Positions 50,656-59,243 of a stretch of 64,000 nt of DNA are shown here, in pieces. The first letter of the stretch is position 1. Each line of letters begins with the position of its first letter. The stretch covers positions 434,001 to 498,000 of the forward strand of contig NZ_FNSU01000003.1 of assembly GCF_900105325.1 (NCBI RefSeq), written 5' to 3'. The stretch comes from Pseudomonas marginalis (GTDB lineage: Bacteria > Pseudomonadota > Gammaproteobacteria > Pseudomonadales > Pseudomonadaceae). The notes under the pieces were generated by a model. That model had not been told where the DNA came from, ran no database searches, and saw only the letters and a list, made by a program, of their open reading frames with translations. Made by a program: the position numbers and the translations under genes.

Positions 50656-53157
50656 ATGTCGCGCCTTGCTCGCCCCTTGCACCCACTGGCCTTGTCAGTG
50701 GCGTTGGCTTTCGCCGCCGTGCCGTTGCTGAACGTCCAATCCGCCTTCGCCGAAGAAAGCCGCAGCGCTGTACGCGGCTTCCAGATTCCGGCCGGTGACT
50801 TGAGCCAGGCGCTCAATAGCCTGGCCGAGCAGGCGGGCCTGGTATTGGCGTTTGATGCGAGCCTGACACGCGGCAAACGCAGCAATGGCTTGAGCGGGCA
50901 GTATGCCACCGACGAGGCGCTGACCCAGTTGCTCGCCGGCAGCGGCCTGCAGGCGCTGAAGCTCTCGGCCGACCGCTACCGCCTGGAAGCCATCCCGGAT
51001 AACGGCGGCACCATGCAGCTGCAGGCCACCACCATCAGCGGCGCCTACCAGGCCGAAAGCCCTACCGGGCCGGTGTCCGGTTATGTGGCTACGCGCAGTT
51101 TGTCGGGCACCAAGACCGATACCGCGCTGATCGAGACCCCGCAGTCGATCTCCATCGTCACCAAAGACCAGATGCGCGCACAGAACGCCGAGAGCCTCAA
51201 CCAGATCCTGCGCTACAGCGCCGCGGTCATCCCGGAAACCCGCGGCGCCACGGCGTCGCGTCTCGACCAATTGACCATCCGTGGGTTTGCCCCGGCCACT
51301 TACCTGGACGGCCTGCGCATGCCGTCGAGCCGTGATGCCTTGCCGCAAAAGGATGCCTTCGACCTGGAGCGCGTCGAAGTGCTGCGCGGCCCGGCGTCGG
51401 TGCTGTACGGGCAGGGCACGCCGAGCGGGGTGATCAATATGGTCAGCAAGCGCCCGCTGGATACGCCGTTCCATGAAGTGGGCGTCGAATACGGCACCTT
51501 TAACAAAAAGCGCACCACCTTCGATTTGAGCGGGCCGATTGACGATCAAGGCGTGTATTCCTACCGCGTCGCGGGGCTGTTCGACGATGCCGATGGCCAG
51601 GTCGATCACACCGAAACCCGTCGCCAATCGTTGTCCAGCGCGTTCACCTGGCGGCCGGACGAAGACACCTCGCTGACCTTGCTCGGGCATTTCCAGAAGG
51701 ACCCCAAGGGCGCGTCCTACGGTTCGGTGCCGGCCTGGGGCTCGGTATTGCACAGCCCGACCGGGCGCAGCATCGACGTGGACTTCTACGACGGCGAAAA
51801 GAACTTCGAGAAAAGCGATCGCGAGTACTACTCCATCGGCTGGGCCTTCGAGCATCACGTCAACGATGTGTGGACGGTGCGCCAGAACGCGCGTTACCTG
51901 CGCAGCGAAGGACGCTATCGCAGCCTCTACAGCAACTACCTGCTGGCGGATTACCGCACCATCCGACGTTCCACCATTGCCAGTGACGTCGACATGGATG
52001 CCTACACCCTCGATAACCAGGTGCAGGCCAAATTCGACACGGGCCCACTGCAACACACCCTGCTGATGGGGCTCGACTACCAGAACACCAGCACCGACAC
52101 CCTGTTGGGCTCAGGGACGTATACCGCCGGGCCGACACTGGATATTTTCAACCCGGTCTATGGCGCGGCCGTGCCGGTACCGGCGTACACCACCGATGGT
52201 ACGTCGCGCAGCGAACAGACCGGGGTCTACCTGCAAGAGCAGATGAAGTGGGACAAATGGGTGCTGTTGCTGGGCGGTCGTTATGACTGGGCCAGCACCG
52301 ACAGCACCACCAAGACCCTGCGCACCGGGGCCAAGAGCCAGTCCTCCCTGGACAGCAAGGCCTTTACCGGGCGTATTGGCCTGGTCTATCTCTTCGATAA
52401 CGGCCTGGCGCCGTATGCCAGCTATGCGGAGTCGTTCAATCCGCAGTCGGGCACCGGTTACGGCGGTTCGGTGTTCAAGCCGACCGAAGGCAAGCAGTAT
52501 GAAATCGGCATCAAGTACCAGCCGCCGGGCAGCAACAGCTTTATCACCGCGGCGATCTTCGACCTGCGCCAGACCAACGTCCTCACCACCGACCCGGACC
52601 CCACCCACTTGTGCGGCAGCGGTCGCTGCCAGAGCCAGGACGGCGAAGTGCAATCCCGTGGTTTTGAGCTCGAAGGCAAGGCCAGCCTCAACGACAACCT
52701 GGACATCACGGCGGCCTATGCCTACCTGGATAACCGCATCAGCAAGTCCAACAACACCGTGCGCTATGCGCCCATCAGCGACATCGGCGTAGGCCCAGCC
52801 ATCAATGCCGAAGGCACCACCACTTATGCGGTGCCGCGTCACACCGCGTCGGCGTGGGCGGACTACACCTTCCACGATGGCAACCTCAAGGGCTTCGGGG
52901 CCGGTGCCGGTGCGCGTTATGTCGGCTCATCTTGGGGCGACACGGCTAACACGCTGAAAGTACCGGGCTACACCTTGTTCGATGCGGCGGTGCACTACGA
53001 CATCCAGAACATCGTCAATCTCAAGGACAACCTGCGGCTGGCGCTGAACGCTACCAACCTGGCGAACAAAGAGTACGTCGCGTCGTGCTACTCGTACTCA
53101 TGGTGCTGGTATGGCTCGCAGCGTACGGTGCAGGCGAGTGCCACCTACCAGTGGTAA
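50656..53157 (+). CDS. TonB-dependent ferric-siderophore receptor with N-terminal signalling domain
   Basis: 833-residue receptor of the FpvA/FoxA/FiuA type. After a signal peptide, residues about 40-95 are an STN domain (FQIPAGDLSQALNSLAEQAG and LTQLLAGSGLQALKLSADRY), the part that talks to an anti-sigma factor. The plug has TPQSISIVTKDQMRAQNAES, IRGFAPATYLDGLRM, and VLRGPASVLYGQGTPSGVIN. The barrel ends VQASATYQW. Hydroxamate siderophores are the commonest ligands of this branch. No FecI/FecR pair lies next to it, so its signalling partner must be elsewhere. Confidence 0.9.
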   Translation: MSRLARPLHPLALSVALAFAAVPLLNVQSAFAEESRSAVRGFQIPAGDLSQALNSLAEQAGLVLAFDASLTRGKRSNGLSGQYATDEALTQLLAGSGLQALKLSADRYRLEAIPDNGGTMQLQATTISGAYQAESPTGPVSGYVATRSLSGTKTDTALIETPQSISIVTKDQMRAQNAESLNQILRYSAAVIPETRGATASRLDQLTIRGFAPATYLDGLRMPSSRDALPQKDAFDLERVEVLRGPASVLYGQGTPSGVINMVSKRPLDTPFHEVGVEYGTFNKKRTTFDLSGPIDDQGVYSYRVAGLFDDADGQVDHTETRRQSLSSAFTWRPDEDTSLTLLGHFQKDPKGASYGSVPAWGSVLHSPTGRSIDVDFYDGEKNFEKSDREYYSIGWAFEHHVNDVWTVRQNARYLRSEGRYRSLYSNYLLADYRTIRRSTIASDVDMDAYTLDNQVQAKFDTGPLQHTLLMGLDYQNTSTDTLLGSGTYTAGPTLDIFNPVYGAAVPVPAYTTDGTSRSEQTGVYLQEQMKWDKWVLLLGGRYDWASTDSTTKTLRTGAKSQSSLDSKAFTGRIGLVYLFDNGLAPYASYAESFNPQSGTGYGGSVFKPTEGKQYEIGIKYQPPGSNSFITAAIFDLRQTNVLTTDPDPTHLCGSGRCQSQDGEVQSRGFELEGKASLNDNLDITAAYAYLDNRISKSNNTVRYAPISDIGVGPAINAEGTTTYAVPRHTASAWADYTFHDGNLKGFGAGAGARYVGSSWGDTANTLKVPGYTLFDAAVHYDIQNIVNLKDNLRLALNATNLANKEYVASCYSYSWCWYGSQRTVQASATYQW

Positions 53158-53170
53158 GTACCTGGGCCTG

Positions 53171-53303
53171 TGTAGTGAGCGAGCTTGCTCGCGCTGGGCT
53201 GCGAAGCAGCCCCAAAACCAGGCACCGCGTTCTACCTGATACCCATAGGTGTATTGGTGGGGGGCCGCTTCGCGCCCCAGCGCGAGCAAGCTCGCTCGCC
53301 ACA
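53171..53303. repeat. Dispersed ~150-bp palindromic repeat, copy C
   Basis: TGTAGTGAGCGAGCTTGCTC at one end and GAGCAAGCTCGCTCGCCACA at the other, with CTGGGCTGCGAAGCAGCCCC and AAAACCAGGC inside, related to copies at 7355 and 22733. It follows the receptor gene. An extra half-element GCGGGCTCATCACA comes just after (to about 53320). Confidence 0.82.
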
Positions 53304-53431
53304 ACAAGCGGGCTCATCACAGGGCCATCAGTTGTCATTCGGTTTCACCGATAAGGCAATTTAGTGGCCCCTTTGTAACAAAATCCTCGCCAGAATCGCT
53401 TTTATTTTCAGGTGGTTAGGTGAGGAAGCAA

Positions 53432-53761
53432 ATGCGCACTGTTGGAATCATGCTGATCGCCTGCTCCCTGGCCGGCGGCGCGGCTGCCGTGCAGGCACGG
53501 GAGCTGCGCGAGGGTGACAAGTACATGTGCAGTTGGGGCGCCGGCACGGCTGCCAGGGCCCAGGAACTCAAGCTGTCGGGGGTGTCGTTGTACGCCGCGC
53601 GGCAGAAGATCCAGACCATCAAGTTCAATAAGTCCTGGATGCGCATGATGGCCATGGGCATCACCGAACAGACGTATGACAGTCGTTCACGGCTCAAGCC
53701 CGAAGCGATTCGCCAGAGTTTCTATCAGGATTGCGTGCGCTACAAAGTGGCACGCAAATGA
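53432..53761 (+). CDS. Small secreted hypothetical protein
   Basis: 109-residue protein with a signal peptide (TVGIMLIACSLAGGAAAVQA), then REGDKYMCSWGAGTAARAQE and a basic helical tail (LYAARQKIQTIKFNKSWMRM). Two cysteines in the mature part (YMCSWG, YQDCVRY) may form a disulfide. ATG at 53432 is chosen over a GTG four codons earlier. No family is recognised. It is convergent with the LysR gene. Confidence 0.72.
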   Translation: MRTVGIMLIACSLAGGAAAVQARELREGDKYMCSWGAGTAARAQELKLSGVSLYAARQKIQTIKFNKSWMRMMAMGITEQTYDSRSRLKPEAIRQSFYQDCVRYKVARK

Positions 53762-53774
53762 GTGGCCAGCCCGC

Positions 53775-54674
53775 TTAGCGTGTCAGCGGCGAGCTGGCAT
53801 CCTCCTGGAAATACACCTTTGCCGTTTCAATAAACCGCCGATTGGCCTGGGACAAATACTCACTGGCGCGCCAGCACAGGTTGAAGTGCATGAATTGTGC
53901 AGGCTCGAAAGACACACCCGTGAGCCCGACCTCCTGCTCTTGAACTGACCGCAGCAGGGTGGAAACCCCCATGCCGCTGCGGGTGGCGGCAATCACCAGC
54001 GGAACGAAATTACTTTCCAGGGCAATATTGAAACGCACGCGGGCATCGCTGCAAAAGGCATCCAGCAGGTGGCGTTGCAGGAAGGTGTTGTCGAAGACCA
54101 GCATGGGCTCGTCCTGCAATTGCGCCGCCGTGATCGAAGGTGCCCCTGCCAACGGATGCCTTTCGTGCATGCACAACACCATCTCATCACTGCCGAGCAG
54201 CACCGACTCCCAGTCCGGGTCAACCCGTCGCGACTCCAGCAGCGCCACATCAATCTGCCGTGTGGCCAGGCGTTCGCTGATGTCATCGGCACTGCCTTCC
54301 ACCACATGCATGGCAATGCCGGGATAACGCGCGCGAAATTGCATCAACAGTTCGGGAATATGGCGGATGCCGTACATAGGCGGCACACCGATGCGGATCT
54401 CGCCGCTGTGCAGTTGAGTCAGGTCCTGCAGCTCGCGGCGGGCACCAGCCAAACCTTCCAGGCAGGCTTCGGCGCGCGCCAGGAACAATTGGCCTTCGGC
54501 AGTCACGCTGATTTGCCGCGTAGCACGGTTGAACAGGGCGACACCCAGTTCCTCTTCCAACCGACTGACTGCCATGCTCAATGCCGGTTGCGCCACATGC
54601 AGCGCCTGCGCGGCCTTGGTGAAGCTGCCTTGGCGGGCGATTTCGACGCAGTACTCCAGGGCTTTCAGGTTCAT
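53775..54674 (-). CDS. LysR-family transcriptional regulator
   Basis: 299-residue LysR regulator. The N-terminal helix-turn-helix is GSFTKAAQALHVAQPALSMA; the substrate domain follows (SGEIRIGVPPMYGIRHIPEL). The start at 54674 gives the standard length; upstream extension is not needed. It is divergent from the AbrB-type transporter across 109 bases, and probably controls it, as is usual for this pairing. Confidence 0.88.
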   Translation of the reverse strand: MNLKALEYCVEIARQGSFTKAAQALHVAQPALSMAVSRLEEELGVALFNRATRQISVTAEGQLFLARAEACLEGLAGARRELQDLTQLHSGEIRIGVPPMYGIRHIPELLMQFRARYPGIAMHVVEGSADDISERLATRQIDVALLESRRVDPDWESVLLGSDEMVLCMHERHPLAGAPSITAAQLQDEPMLVFDNTFLQRHLLDAFCSDARVRFNIALESNFVPLVIAATRSGMGVSTLLRSVQEQEVGLTGVSFEPAQFMHFNLCWRASEYLSQANRRFIETAKVYFQEDASSPLTR

Positions 54675-54783
54675 ACGGGCTCGCATAACAAAAGTTGATG
54701 ATTTGCTTAACAAATGGATATTTTCTGTGATGATGTCAAGTCTATAACCTGTCGGCATTCTTCTCCATGCCGGGTTCATCACA

Positions 54784-55842
54784 ATGCGCAACCTTCGCCA
54801 GTATTGGCTCCTGACCCTCATCATCGGCGCCTTGGGCGGCAGCGTTGCCAGTTGGGCGGGGTGGCCGTTGCCCTGGGTGATTGGCTCGCTGGTCGCCGTG
54901 ATGCTGAGCCGATGCGCCGGCGCGCGGGTGCCGGAAGTGCCCCACGGGCGCAAGATCGGGCAACTGATCGTGGCGGTGGCCATCGGCTGTCATTTCACCC
55001 TGCCGGTGATGCAGCAAGTGGCGACCCATCTTGGCCTGATCGTAACGGCAGTGATGCTGACGCTGGTGCTGGCCGTGTGTTCGGTATTGATCCTGCACCG
55101 CTGGGGCGTTTCATTCGGTACGGCGTTCTTCGCGTTGATGCCGGCCAATTCCACTGAGATGGTGCACCTGGGGCGCCAACGTCAGGCGGACACATCGTTT
55201 ATCGCGGCGGCCCATAGCATTCGGTTACTGCTGATCCTGCTGGCGGTGCCCGCCGTCGCCACCTTTGGAATGCCGCACGTGGCTGTTCGTGTGCCGTTGC
55301 CGGTGATCTGGCCCTGGCTGGTGTTCATCCTGGCGATGAGCGGGCTGGCAGCCCTGGGCTTCCAGCGCTGCAAACTGCCCAACCCATGGACGTTCGGGCC
55401 GTTCCTGATCTGCGCGGTGGGAGTGGGCTGCAACAACCTGTCGATGAGCATGCCAGGCTGGCTCAGTGGCACCGGCCAGCTGTTGATCGGCTGCGCGCTC
55501 GGCGTTGCGGTTGACCGTGGTTTTTTCCTGCGGGCGCCGGGTTTTCTGTCGAAGGTGTTGCTGTTGTTGGCGGGTTCGGTAATTGCCACGGCCCTCGCCG
55601 CGTGGGGACTTGGCGCCTGGCTGGGCATGCCGTGGCTGTCGCTGGCCTTGGGCATGATGCCCGGCAGCGCGCCGGAAATGAGCCTGACCGCCGAGGCCCT
55701 GGGCCTGGCGGTGACGCTGGTGACCGCGATGCAGGTGATCCGGATGTTGCTGATCCAGGCGGCGTGCCTGCCGCTATTGAGGCTGCTGGACCGTACCCCG
55801 CAGGTGCGTACGCCGGCGAGTGCAGGCTCAGGGTTCTGGTAG
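54784..55842 (+). CDS. AbrB-family (AmoA-like) membrane transporter
   Basis: 352-residue membrane protein with about nine to ten helices. The duplicated family motif is seen as GGSVASWAGWPLPWVIGSLV near the start and AAWGLGAWLGMPWLSLALGMM near the end, and ALMPANSTEMVHLGR with LGMMPGSAPEMSLTAEALG as paired loops. These are features of the AbrB duplication family, annotated as ammonia-monooxygenase-like or small-molecule exporters. Regulated probably by the divergent LysR protein. Substrate is unknown. Confidence 0.83.
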   Translation: MRNLRQYWLLTLIIGALGGSVASWAGWPLPWVIGSLVAVMLSRCAGARVPEVPHGRKIGQLIVAVAIGCHFTLPVMQQVATHLGLIVTAVMLTLVLAVCSVLILHRWGVSFGTAFFALMPANSTEMVHLGRQRQADTSFIAAAHSIRLLLILLAVPAVATFGMPHVAVRVPLPVIWPWLVFILAMSGLAALGFQRCKLPNPWTFGPFLICAVGVGCNNLSMSMPGWLSGTGQLLIGCALGVAVDRGFFLRAPGFLSKVLLLLAGSVIATALAAWGLGAWLGMPWLSLALGMMPGSAPEMSLTAEALGLAVTLVTAMQVIRMLLIQAACLPLLRLLDRTPQVRTPASAGSGFW

Positions 55843-55920
55843 GCCGTCGCTTACAAATCCACGACATTCACTGTGTTTCAATTTGCATACAATTGCGTCC
55901 TTCACTAAGGGGGGGCCGGT

Positions 55921-56367
55921 ATGCAAACGCTAATTCGCGCGGCGACGCAGGACGATGTCGATACGCTGTTCGAGATCCGCACGTCGGTGGTCCAAAACCA
56001 TTTGAGTATTGAGCAGATGGCTGAACTGGGCATCACGCCGCAGCTGCTGGCCGATAGCATGCGTGAAGCGCCCTGCGTATGGATTGCCGAAGTGGATGGC
56101 CAGCCAGTCGCTTTCGCCATGGTCGACCTGGCTGAAGGTGAGGTATTTGCGATGTTCGTGTTGCCGAGTCACGAGAACCTCGGGTTGGGCCGTCAACTGA
56201 TGGCGGTCGCCGAAGCGGCGCTGTTTGAACACCATGACAGGCTGTTCCTGATCACCGACGGCCGCGACGAAATCCGCGCCAACGGTTTCTACCGGCACTT
56301 GGGCTGGTCGGTGGTGGAGCGGGTGGAGGGGGACGACGTTCGCTACCAGAAGAGCAGGGCAGGGTAA
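55921..56367 (+). CDS. GNAT-family N-acetyltransferase
   Basis: 148-residue GNAT protein: IRAATQDDVDTLFEIRTSVV at the start, the acetyl-CoA site VLPSHENLGLGRQLMAVAEA, and the C-terminal ANGFYRHLGWSVVERVEG. Starts with ATG after AGGGGGGG. A four-base gap precedes the next small gene, so the two are likely co-transcribed. Substrate is unknown. Confidence 0.88.
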   Translation: MQTLIRAATQDDVDTLFEIRTSVVQNHLSIEQMAELGITPQLLADSMREAPCVWIAEVDGQPVAFAMVDLAEGEVFAMFVLPSHENLGLGRQLMAVAEAALFEHHDRLFLITDGRDEIRANGFYRHLGWSVVERVEGDDVRYQKSRAG

Positions 56368-56371
56368 GCCG

Positions 56372-56632
56372 ATGAGCCCGGCAGCCCGCCCATCGTCCAC
56401 CAGCTTGCGCTCCCTCGCGGTCGGCGTGCTGTGCGTTGCGGTAGTGCTGGGGGGCTATTTCGTGCAACTCAACGCCAAGGCGGATCGCCAGCGCGAAGAA
56501 GCGGCCGAGCGTTTGGCACTTTGTCGACAGGTTGAGCGGGTCGCCAGTGTGGCCACATCCGGTGGCCTCGAACTTCGCGATACCTGCAAGCAATTGAGCG
56601 AGGGCGGATCGAAGAGTGTCACGCCGCCGTAA
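56372..56632 (+). CDS. Small single-span membrane protein
   Basis: 86-residue protein with one membrane helix (LAVGVLCVAVVLGGYFVQL, about residues 15-35) and a periplasmic tail with two cysteines (ALCRQVERVASV, ELRDTCKQLSEGG). It follows the GNAT gene by four bases. No domain is recognised. An AT-rich stem (CTTATAA/TTATAAG, about 56634-56652) follows the stop and may end the transcript. Confidence 0.65.
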   Translation: MSPAARPSSTSLRSLAVGVLCVAVVLGGYFVQLNAKADRQREEAAERLALCRQVERVASVATSGGLELRDTCKQLSEGGSKSVTPP

Positions 56633-56670
56633 CTTATAACCCTTTTTTATAAGTGGGAATAACGGCGGTA

Positions 56671-56698
56671 GTTGCACCAAAAAGTGGCACTTATATAC
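56671..56698 (+). promoter_or_regulatory. Predicted sigma-70 promoter of the candidate RNA
   Basis: TTGCAC at 56671-56676, 16 bases, then TATACT at 56693-56698. The region is AT-rich compared with the surrounding genes and contains no protein start nearby. It faces a terminator 145 bases downstream. Confidence 0.55.
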
Positions 56699-56704
56699 TT
56701 CGTT

Positions 56705-56878
56705 ACCTTAAAAAACATGTGGTTATTGAAGGACTTACACCGCTTCTAATCCGACGAAAGGATATAAAATTTTCTTGTTACAGCTTTTTACACTGGTTAC
56801 TATAGCCGGGCGTTCACCTCCCACGGTTTATGCATTTTTAAATCCCAAGTTTCCATCAGCTACTTGGGATTTTTTTTG
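56705..56878 (+). ncRNA. Candidate small non-coding RNA (~174 nt)
   Basis: A predicted promoter (56671-56698) is followed by about 170 bases without a convincing protein frame, then a strong intrinsic terminator (56842-56878). The region is AT-rich. It contains GAAAGGAT at about 56757-56763, so a short translated piece cannot be excluded. No known Pseudomonas RNA (RsmX/Y/Z, PrrF, RgsA) was recognised; only two GGA motifs are seen, which argues against the Rsm type. Confidence 0.5.
56842..56878 (+). terminator. Intrinsic terminator (candidate RNA and/or convergent gene)
   Basis: AATCCCAAG (56842-56850) and CTTGGGATT (56864-56872) form a 9-bp stem with a 13-base loop; the T-tract runs 56871-56878. 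It is a complete Rho-independent terminator in the plus direction. On the minus strand it lacks a comparable T-run, so it does not fit the diguanylate cyclase gene as well. Confidence 0.85.
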
Positions 56879-56897
56879 CCTGCGATTTGACCCGGCA

Positions 56898-57842
56898 TCA
56901 AACTTCCCCGTCTGCAAACTCTGCGCGCATTCGCCCGTTGCGTTTGGCCTGGTAGAGCAACTTGTCGACATCTTCGACAAAACCCAGCATCGGGCTGTCG
57001 GGTTTGACGATGCGCGTACCCACGCCGAGGCTCAGGGTCAACAGGTTGGATACCGCTGAAAAGCCATGTTCGATCTGTTGCTGGCAGATCAGGTGCAGGC
57101 AGCGCTGTGCCACCTGTTTGGCCGAGGCTGCATCGGTTTCCGGCAGCAACCACACAAACTCTTCACCGCCGATACGTGCAATGAAGTCCCGGGGCCGGTT
57201 GGCGGCGAGTGACAGGGTACGCGCGACCTCGCGCAGGCATTCGTCACCCTTGATATGGCCGTAGTGGTCGTTGTACTGCTTGAAGAAATCGATATCCAGG
57301 ATGATCAACGACAGTGGCAACTGGCTGCGCAGGGCGCTGGCCCATTCGCGCTCCAGCACGGTGTCGAACATGCGCCGGTTGGCGATGCCGGTGAGGCCGT
57401 CCTGATAGGAATATTCCTCGAGTTGCTTTTGCAGGCGCACCAGATGTTCTTCGGTCTTCTTGCGTTCACTGATGTCGAACATAAAACCAATCAGCGCCTC
57501 GACTTCGCCGTCCTTGCGCACCACATGCACCACGTCGCGAATCCACACGTAGTCGCCGTTCACCGTCAGCGCCCGGTAATCCGCCTCATGGTCCACCCCT
57601 GCACGGGATTGCGACACGCAGAAATTCACCACGTATTCGCGGTCGTCCGGGTGCATGCGCGAGACCCAGTCATCGACGCTGACCCAGCTTTGCGGGGTCC
57701 AGCCCAGCAGCGCTTCGATCTGCGGGCCGATATAGCTGAAGGTCATGGTCTGCCAGTCGATACGCCAGGGGATGGCCTTGGTCGACTCCAGCAGCGTGCG
57801 GTATACGTCGCTGTCGGGCTGGCTCGGAGGGGCGATGCTCAT
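56898..57842 (-). CDS. PAS-GGDEF diguanylate cyclase
   Basis: 314-residue cyclic-di-GMP synthase. A PAS domain with PAC motif (residues 10-135, WRIDWQTMTFSYIGPQIEAL to FMFDISERKKTEEHL) leads through a short helix to the GGDEF domain (YQDGLTGIANRRMFDTVLER). The active site reads IGGEEF, a functional variant, and RPRD five residues upstream is the inhibitory I-site. No transmembrane helix is present, so it is cytoplasmic and senses through PAS. No phosphodiesterase domain is attached. Confidence 0.92.
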   Translation of the reverse strand: MSIAPPSQPDSDVYRTLLESTKAIPWRIDWQTMTFSYIGPQIEALLGWTPQSWVSVDDWVSRMHPDDREYVVNFCVSQSRAGVDHEADYRALTVNGDYVWIRDVVHVVRKDGEVEALIGFMFDISERKKTEEHLVRLQKQLEEYSYQDGLTGIANRRMFDTVLEREWASALRSQLPLSLIILDIDFFKQYNDHYGHIKGDECLREVARTLSLAANRPRDFIARIGGEEFVWLLPETDAASAKQVAQRCLHLICQQQIEHGFSAVSNLLTLSLGVGTRIVKPDSPMLGFVEDVDKLLYQAKRNGRMRAEFADGEV

Positions 57843-57958
57843 GGTGGACGGCTCGAATGATGGCTAAGTGCCCAGAGCGTCGTGTGATCGACGGTGGGAG
57901 TCAAGCGCTTGCCGAGGCAGCAGACGAGAGGTCGTGTGACGGGCATGGCGGCGGCCAG

Positions 57959-58099
57959 CTAGCCGATGACAGCATGGCTGGGCGCGTCCACTGCGCCGTA
58001 GTAACGCCAGCAGCAATGACGGTGTTCCGGCACGATCACGCAGCCGCTGAGACTGACGATCAGCGCAGCGGCAACCAGCAGGGTAAGTCGACGGTACAT
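57959..58099 (-). CDS. Small lipoprotein
   Basis: 46-residue protein. The lipobox is LIVSLSGC, after a hydrophobic signal (RLTLLVAAALIVSLSG); the mature part is VIVPEHRHCCWRYYGAVDAP with His and Cys residues. ATG at 58099 behind AAGAGGAAACACC, a strong site. Divergent from the YXWGXW protein gene. It is too short for automated callers and may be missed. No function is known. Confidence 0.7.
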   Translation of the reverse strand: MYRRLTLLVAAALIVSLSGCVIVPEHRHCCWRYYGAVDAPSHAVIG

Positions 58100-58321
58100 G
58101 GTGTTTCCTCTTGGTTTGGCCGGGGTTAATCCTTCAACGCGGCGACCGGCGAAAATCCGTCGCAATCCTTTCAGACATTTCATCAAGCCCCGCCAACCCC
58201 TGAGCAATACTGGTCTCGCACCCTGCTGAAAAAATCTGCGCAGCCCGCGACGGATTTTTGTGCACGCGCCGTTCAACCCATCAGCAACCTGCACTTTCGC
58301 GGGTTGCATGGAGGAGTTGCC

Positions 58322-58633
58322 ATGAGAGCCCTGGCCACATTGCGTTTAACCGTGCTTGTTCCGCTGGCCCTCGCCGCGTTTGTCAGCACCCCGACGTTTG
58401 CCCAGACCGAGATCATTATCCAGCAGGCACCGCCGCCGCAACGTGTGGAAATGATCCCGGCCGAGCGCCCCGGCTATGCCTGGGACCGTGGCCACTGGCG
58501 TTGGGAAGGGCGCGGTTATGGCTGGGTACCGGGCCACTGGCAGCCAGTGATGCGTCATGCGCGCTGGGAGCCTGGTCATTGGGAAGCCCATGGCCCCAAC
58601 TGGTACTGGCGCGAAGGGCATTGGATCCGCTGA
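58322..58633 (+). CDS. YXWGXW-repeat envelope protein
   Basis: 103-residue protein with a signal peptide (LTVLVPLALAAFVSTPTFAQ) and tandem aromatic repeats: GYAWDRGHWRWEGRGYGWVP, GHWQPVMRHARWEPGHWEAH. The repeats resemble the YXWGXW family, small exported proteins of unknown role. ATG at 58322 follows GGAGGAGTTGCC. The 222 bases upstream hold no gene. A sigma-factor gene follows by 31 bases, so they may be linked. Confidence 0.82.
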   Translation: MRALATLRLTVLVPLALAAFVSTPTFAQTEIIIQQAPPPQRVEMIPAERPGYAWDRGHWRWEGRGYGWVPGHWQPVMRHARWEPGHWEAHGPNWYWREGHWIR

Positions 58634-58664
58634 ACCCTGACCCTTGGCCCTGAGAACTGCCCGA

Positions 58665-59243
58665 TTGAAAGACACTGATCCGGACGTTGAGCTGCTGGCG
58701 CGTATCGGCAATAACGAACCTGCCGCCGTCAATGAAATGGTGACGCGCAAGCTCCCGCGTTTGCTGGCGCTCGCCAGTCGGATCCTGGGGGACGCCGACG
58801 AGGCCAAGGACGTGGCCCAGGAAAGCTTCCTGCGCATCTGGCGCCAGGCCGCCCACTGGCGCAGTGGCGAGGCGCGTTTCGACACCTGGCTGCACCGGGT
58901 CGCGCTGAACCTGTGCCACGACCGCTTGCGGCGGCGCAAGGAGCGCCCGCTGAGCGATGAGGCGGCGGTGGAGGTGGCAGACAGCTCGCCATTGCCTGAA
59001 GAGCAACTGGAGACCCAGGACCGCAGTACACGCATGGCCGCCGCGTTGGCGGCCTTGCCCGAACGCCAGCGCGAAGCCATCGTGTTGCAGTACTACCAGG
59101 AGCTGTCGAACATCGACGCCGCGGCCCTGATGAATATCAGCGTCGAGGCACTGGAGAGCCTGCTGTCGCGGGCCCGACGCCAGTTGCGCAGCCAACTTGC
59201 CGATACACCCGGGCTTGCCCGCCCAGGAAGGGGAAAATCATGA
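58665..59243 (+). CDS. ECF-type RNA polymerase sigma factor
   Basis: 192-residue sigma-70 family, ECF group. Region 2 is ADEAKDVAQESFLRIWRQAA and region 4 is PERQREAIVLQYYQELSNID with MNISVEALESLLSRARRQLR. The likely start is the TTG at 58665 (LKDTDPDVELLARIGNNEPA); another TTG at 58644 would add seven residues. Its stop overlaps the next gene by four bases (ATGA), so sigma factor and partners are one unit. Confidence 0.87.
   Translation: MKDTDPDVELLARIGNNEPAAVNEMVTRKLPRLLALASRILGDADEAKDVAQESFLRIWRQAAHWRSGEARFDTWLHRVALNLCHDRLRRRKERPLSDEAAVEVADSSPLPEEQLETQDRSTRMAAALAALPERQREAIVLQYYQELSNIDAAALMNISVEALESLLSRARRQLRSQLADTPGLARPGRGKS

Noticed and set aside
56705..56878. Assignment of the candidate RNA to RsmX/Y/Z
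   Set aside because: Only two GGA motifs are seen and no upstream GacA-type box was found, so the family is not supported.
56775..57059. TTG-started frame of 94 codons in the sRNA region
   Set aside because: It runs through a strong terminator and into the antisense of the cyclase gene, so it is unlikely to be translated.
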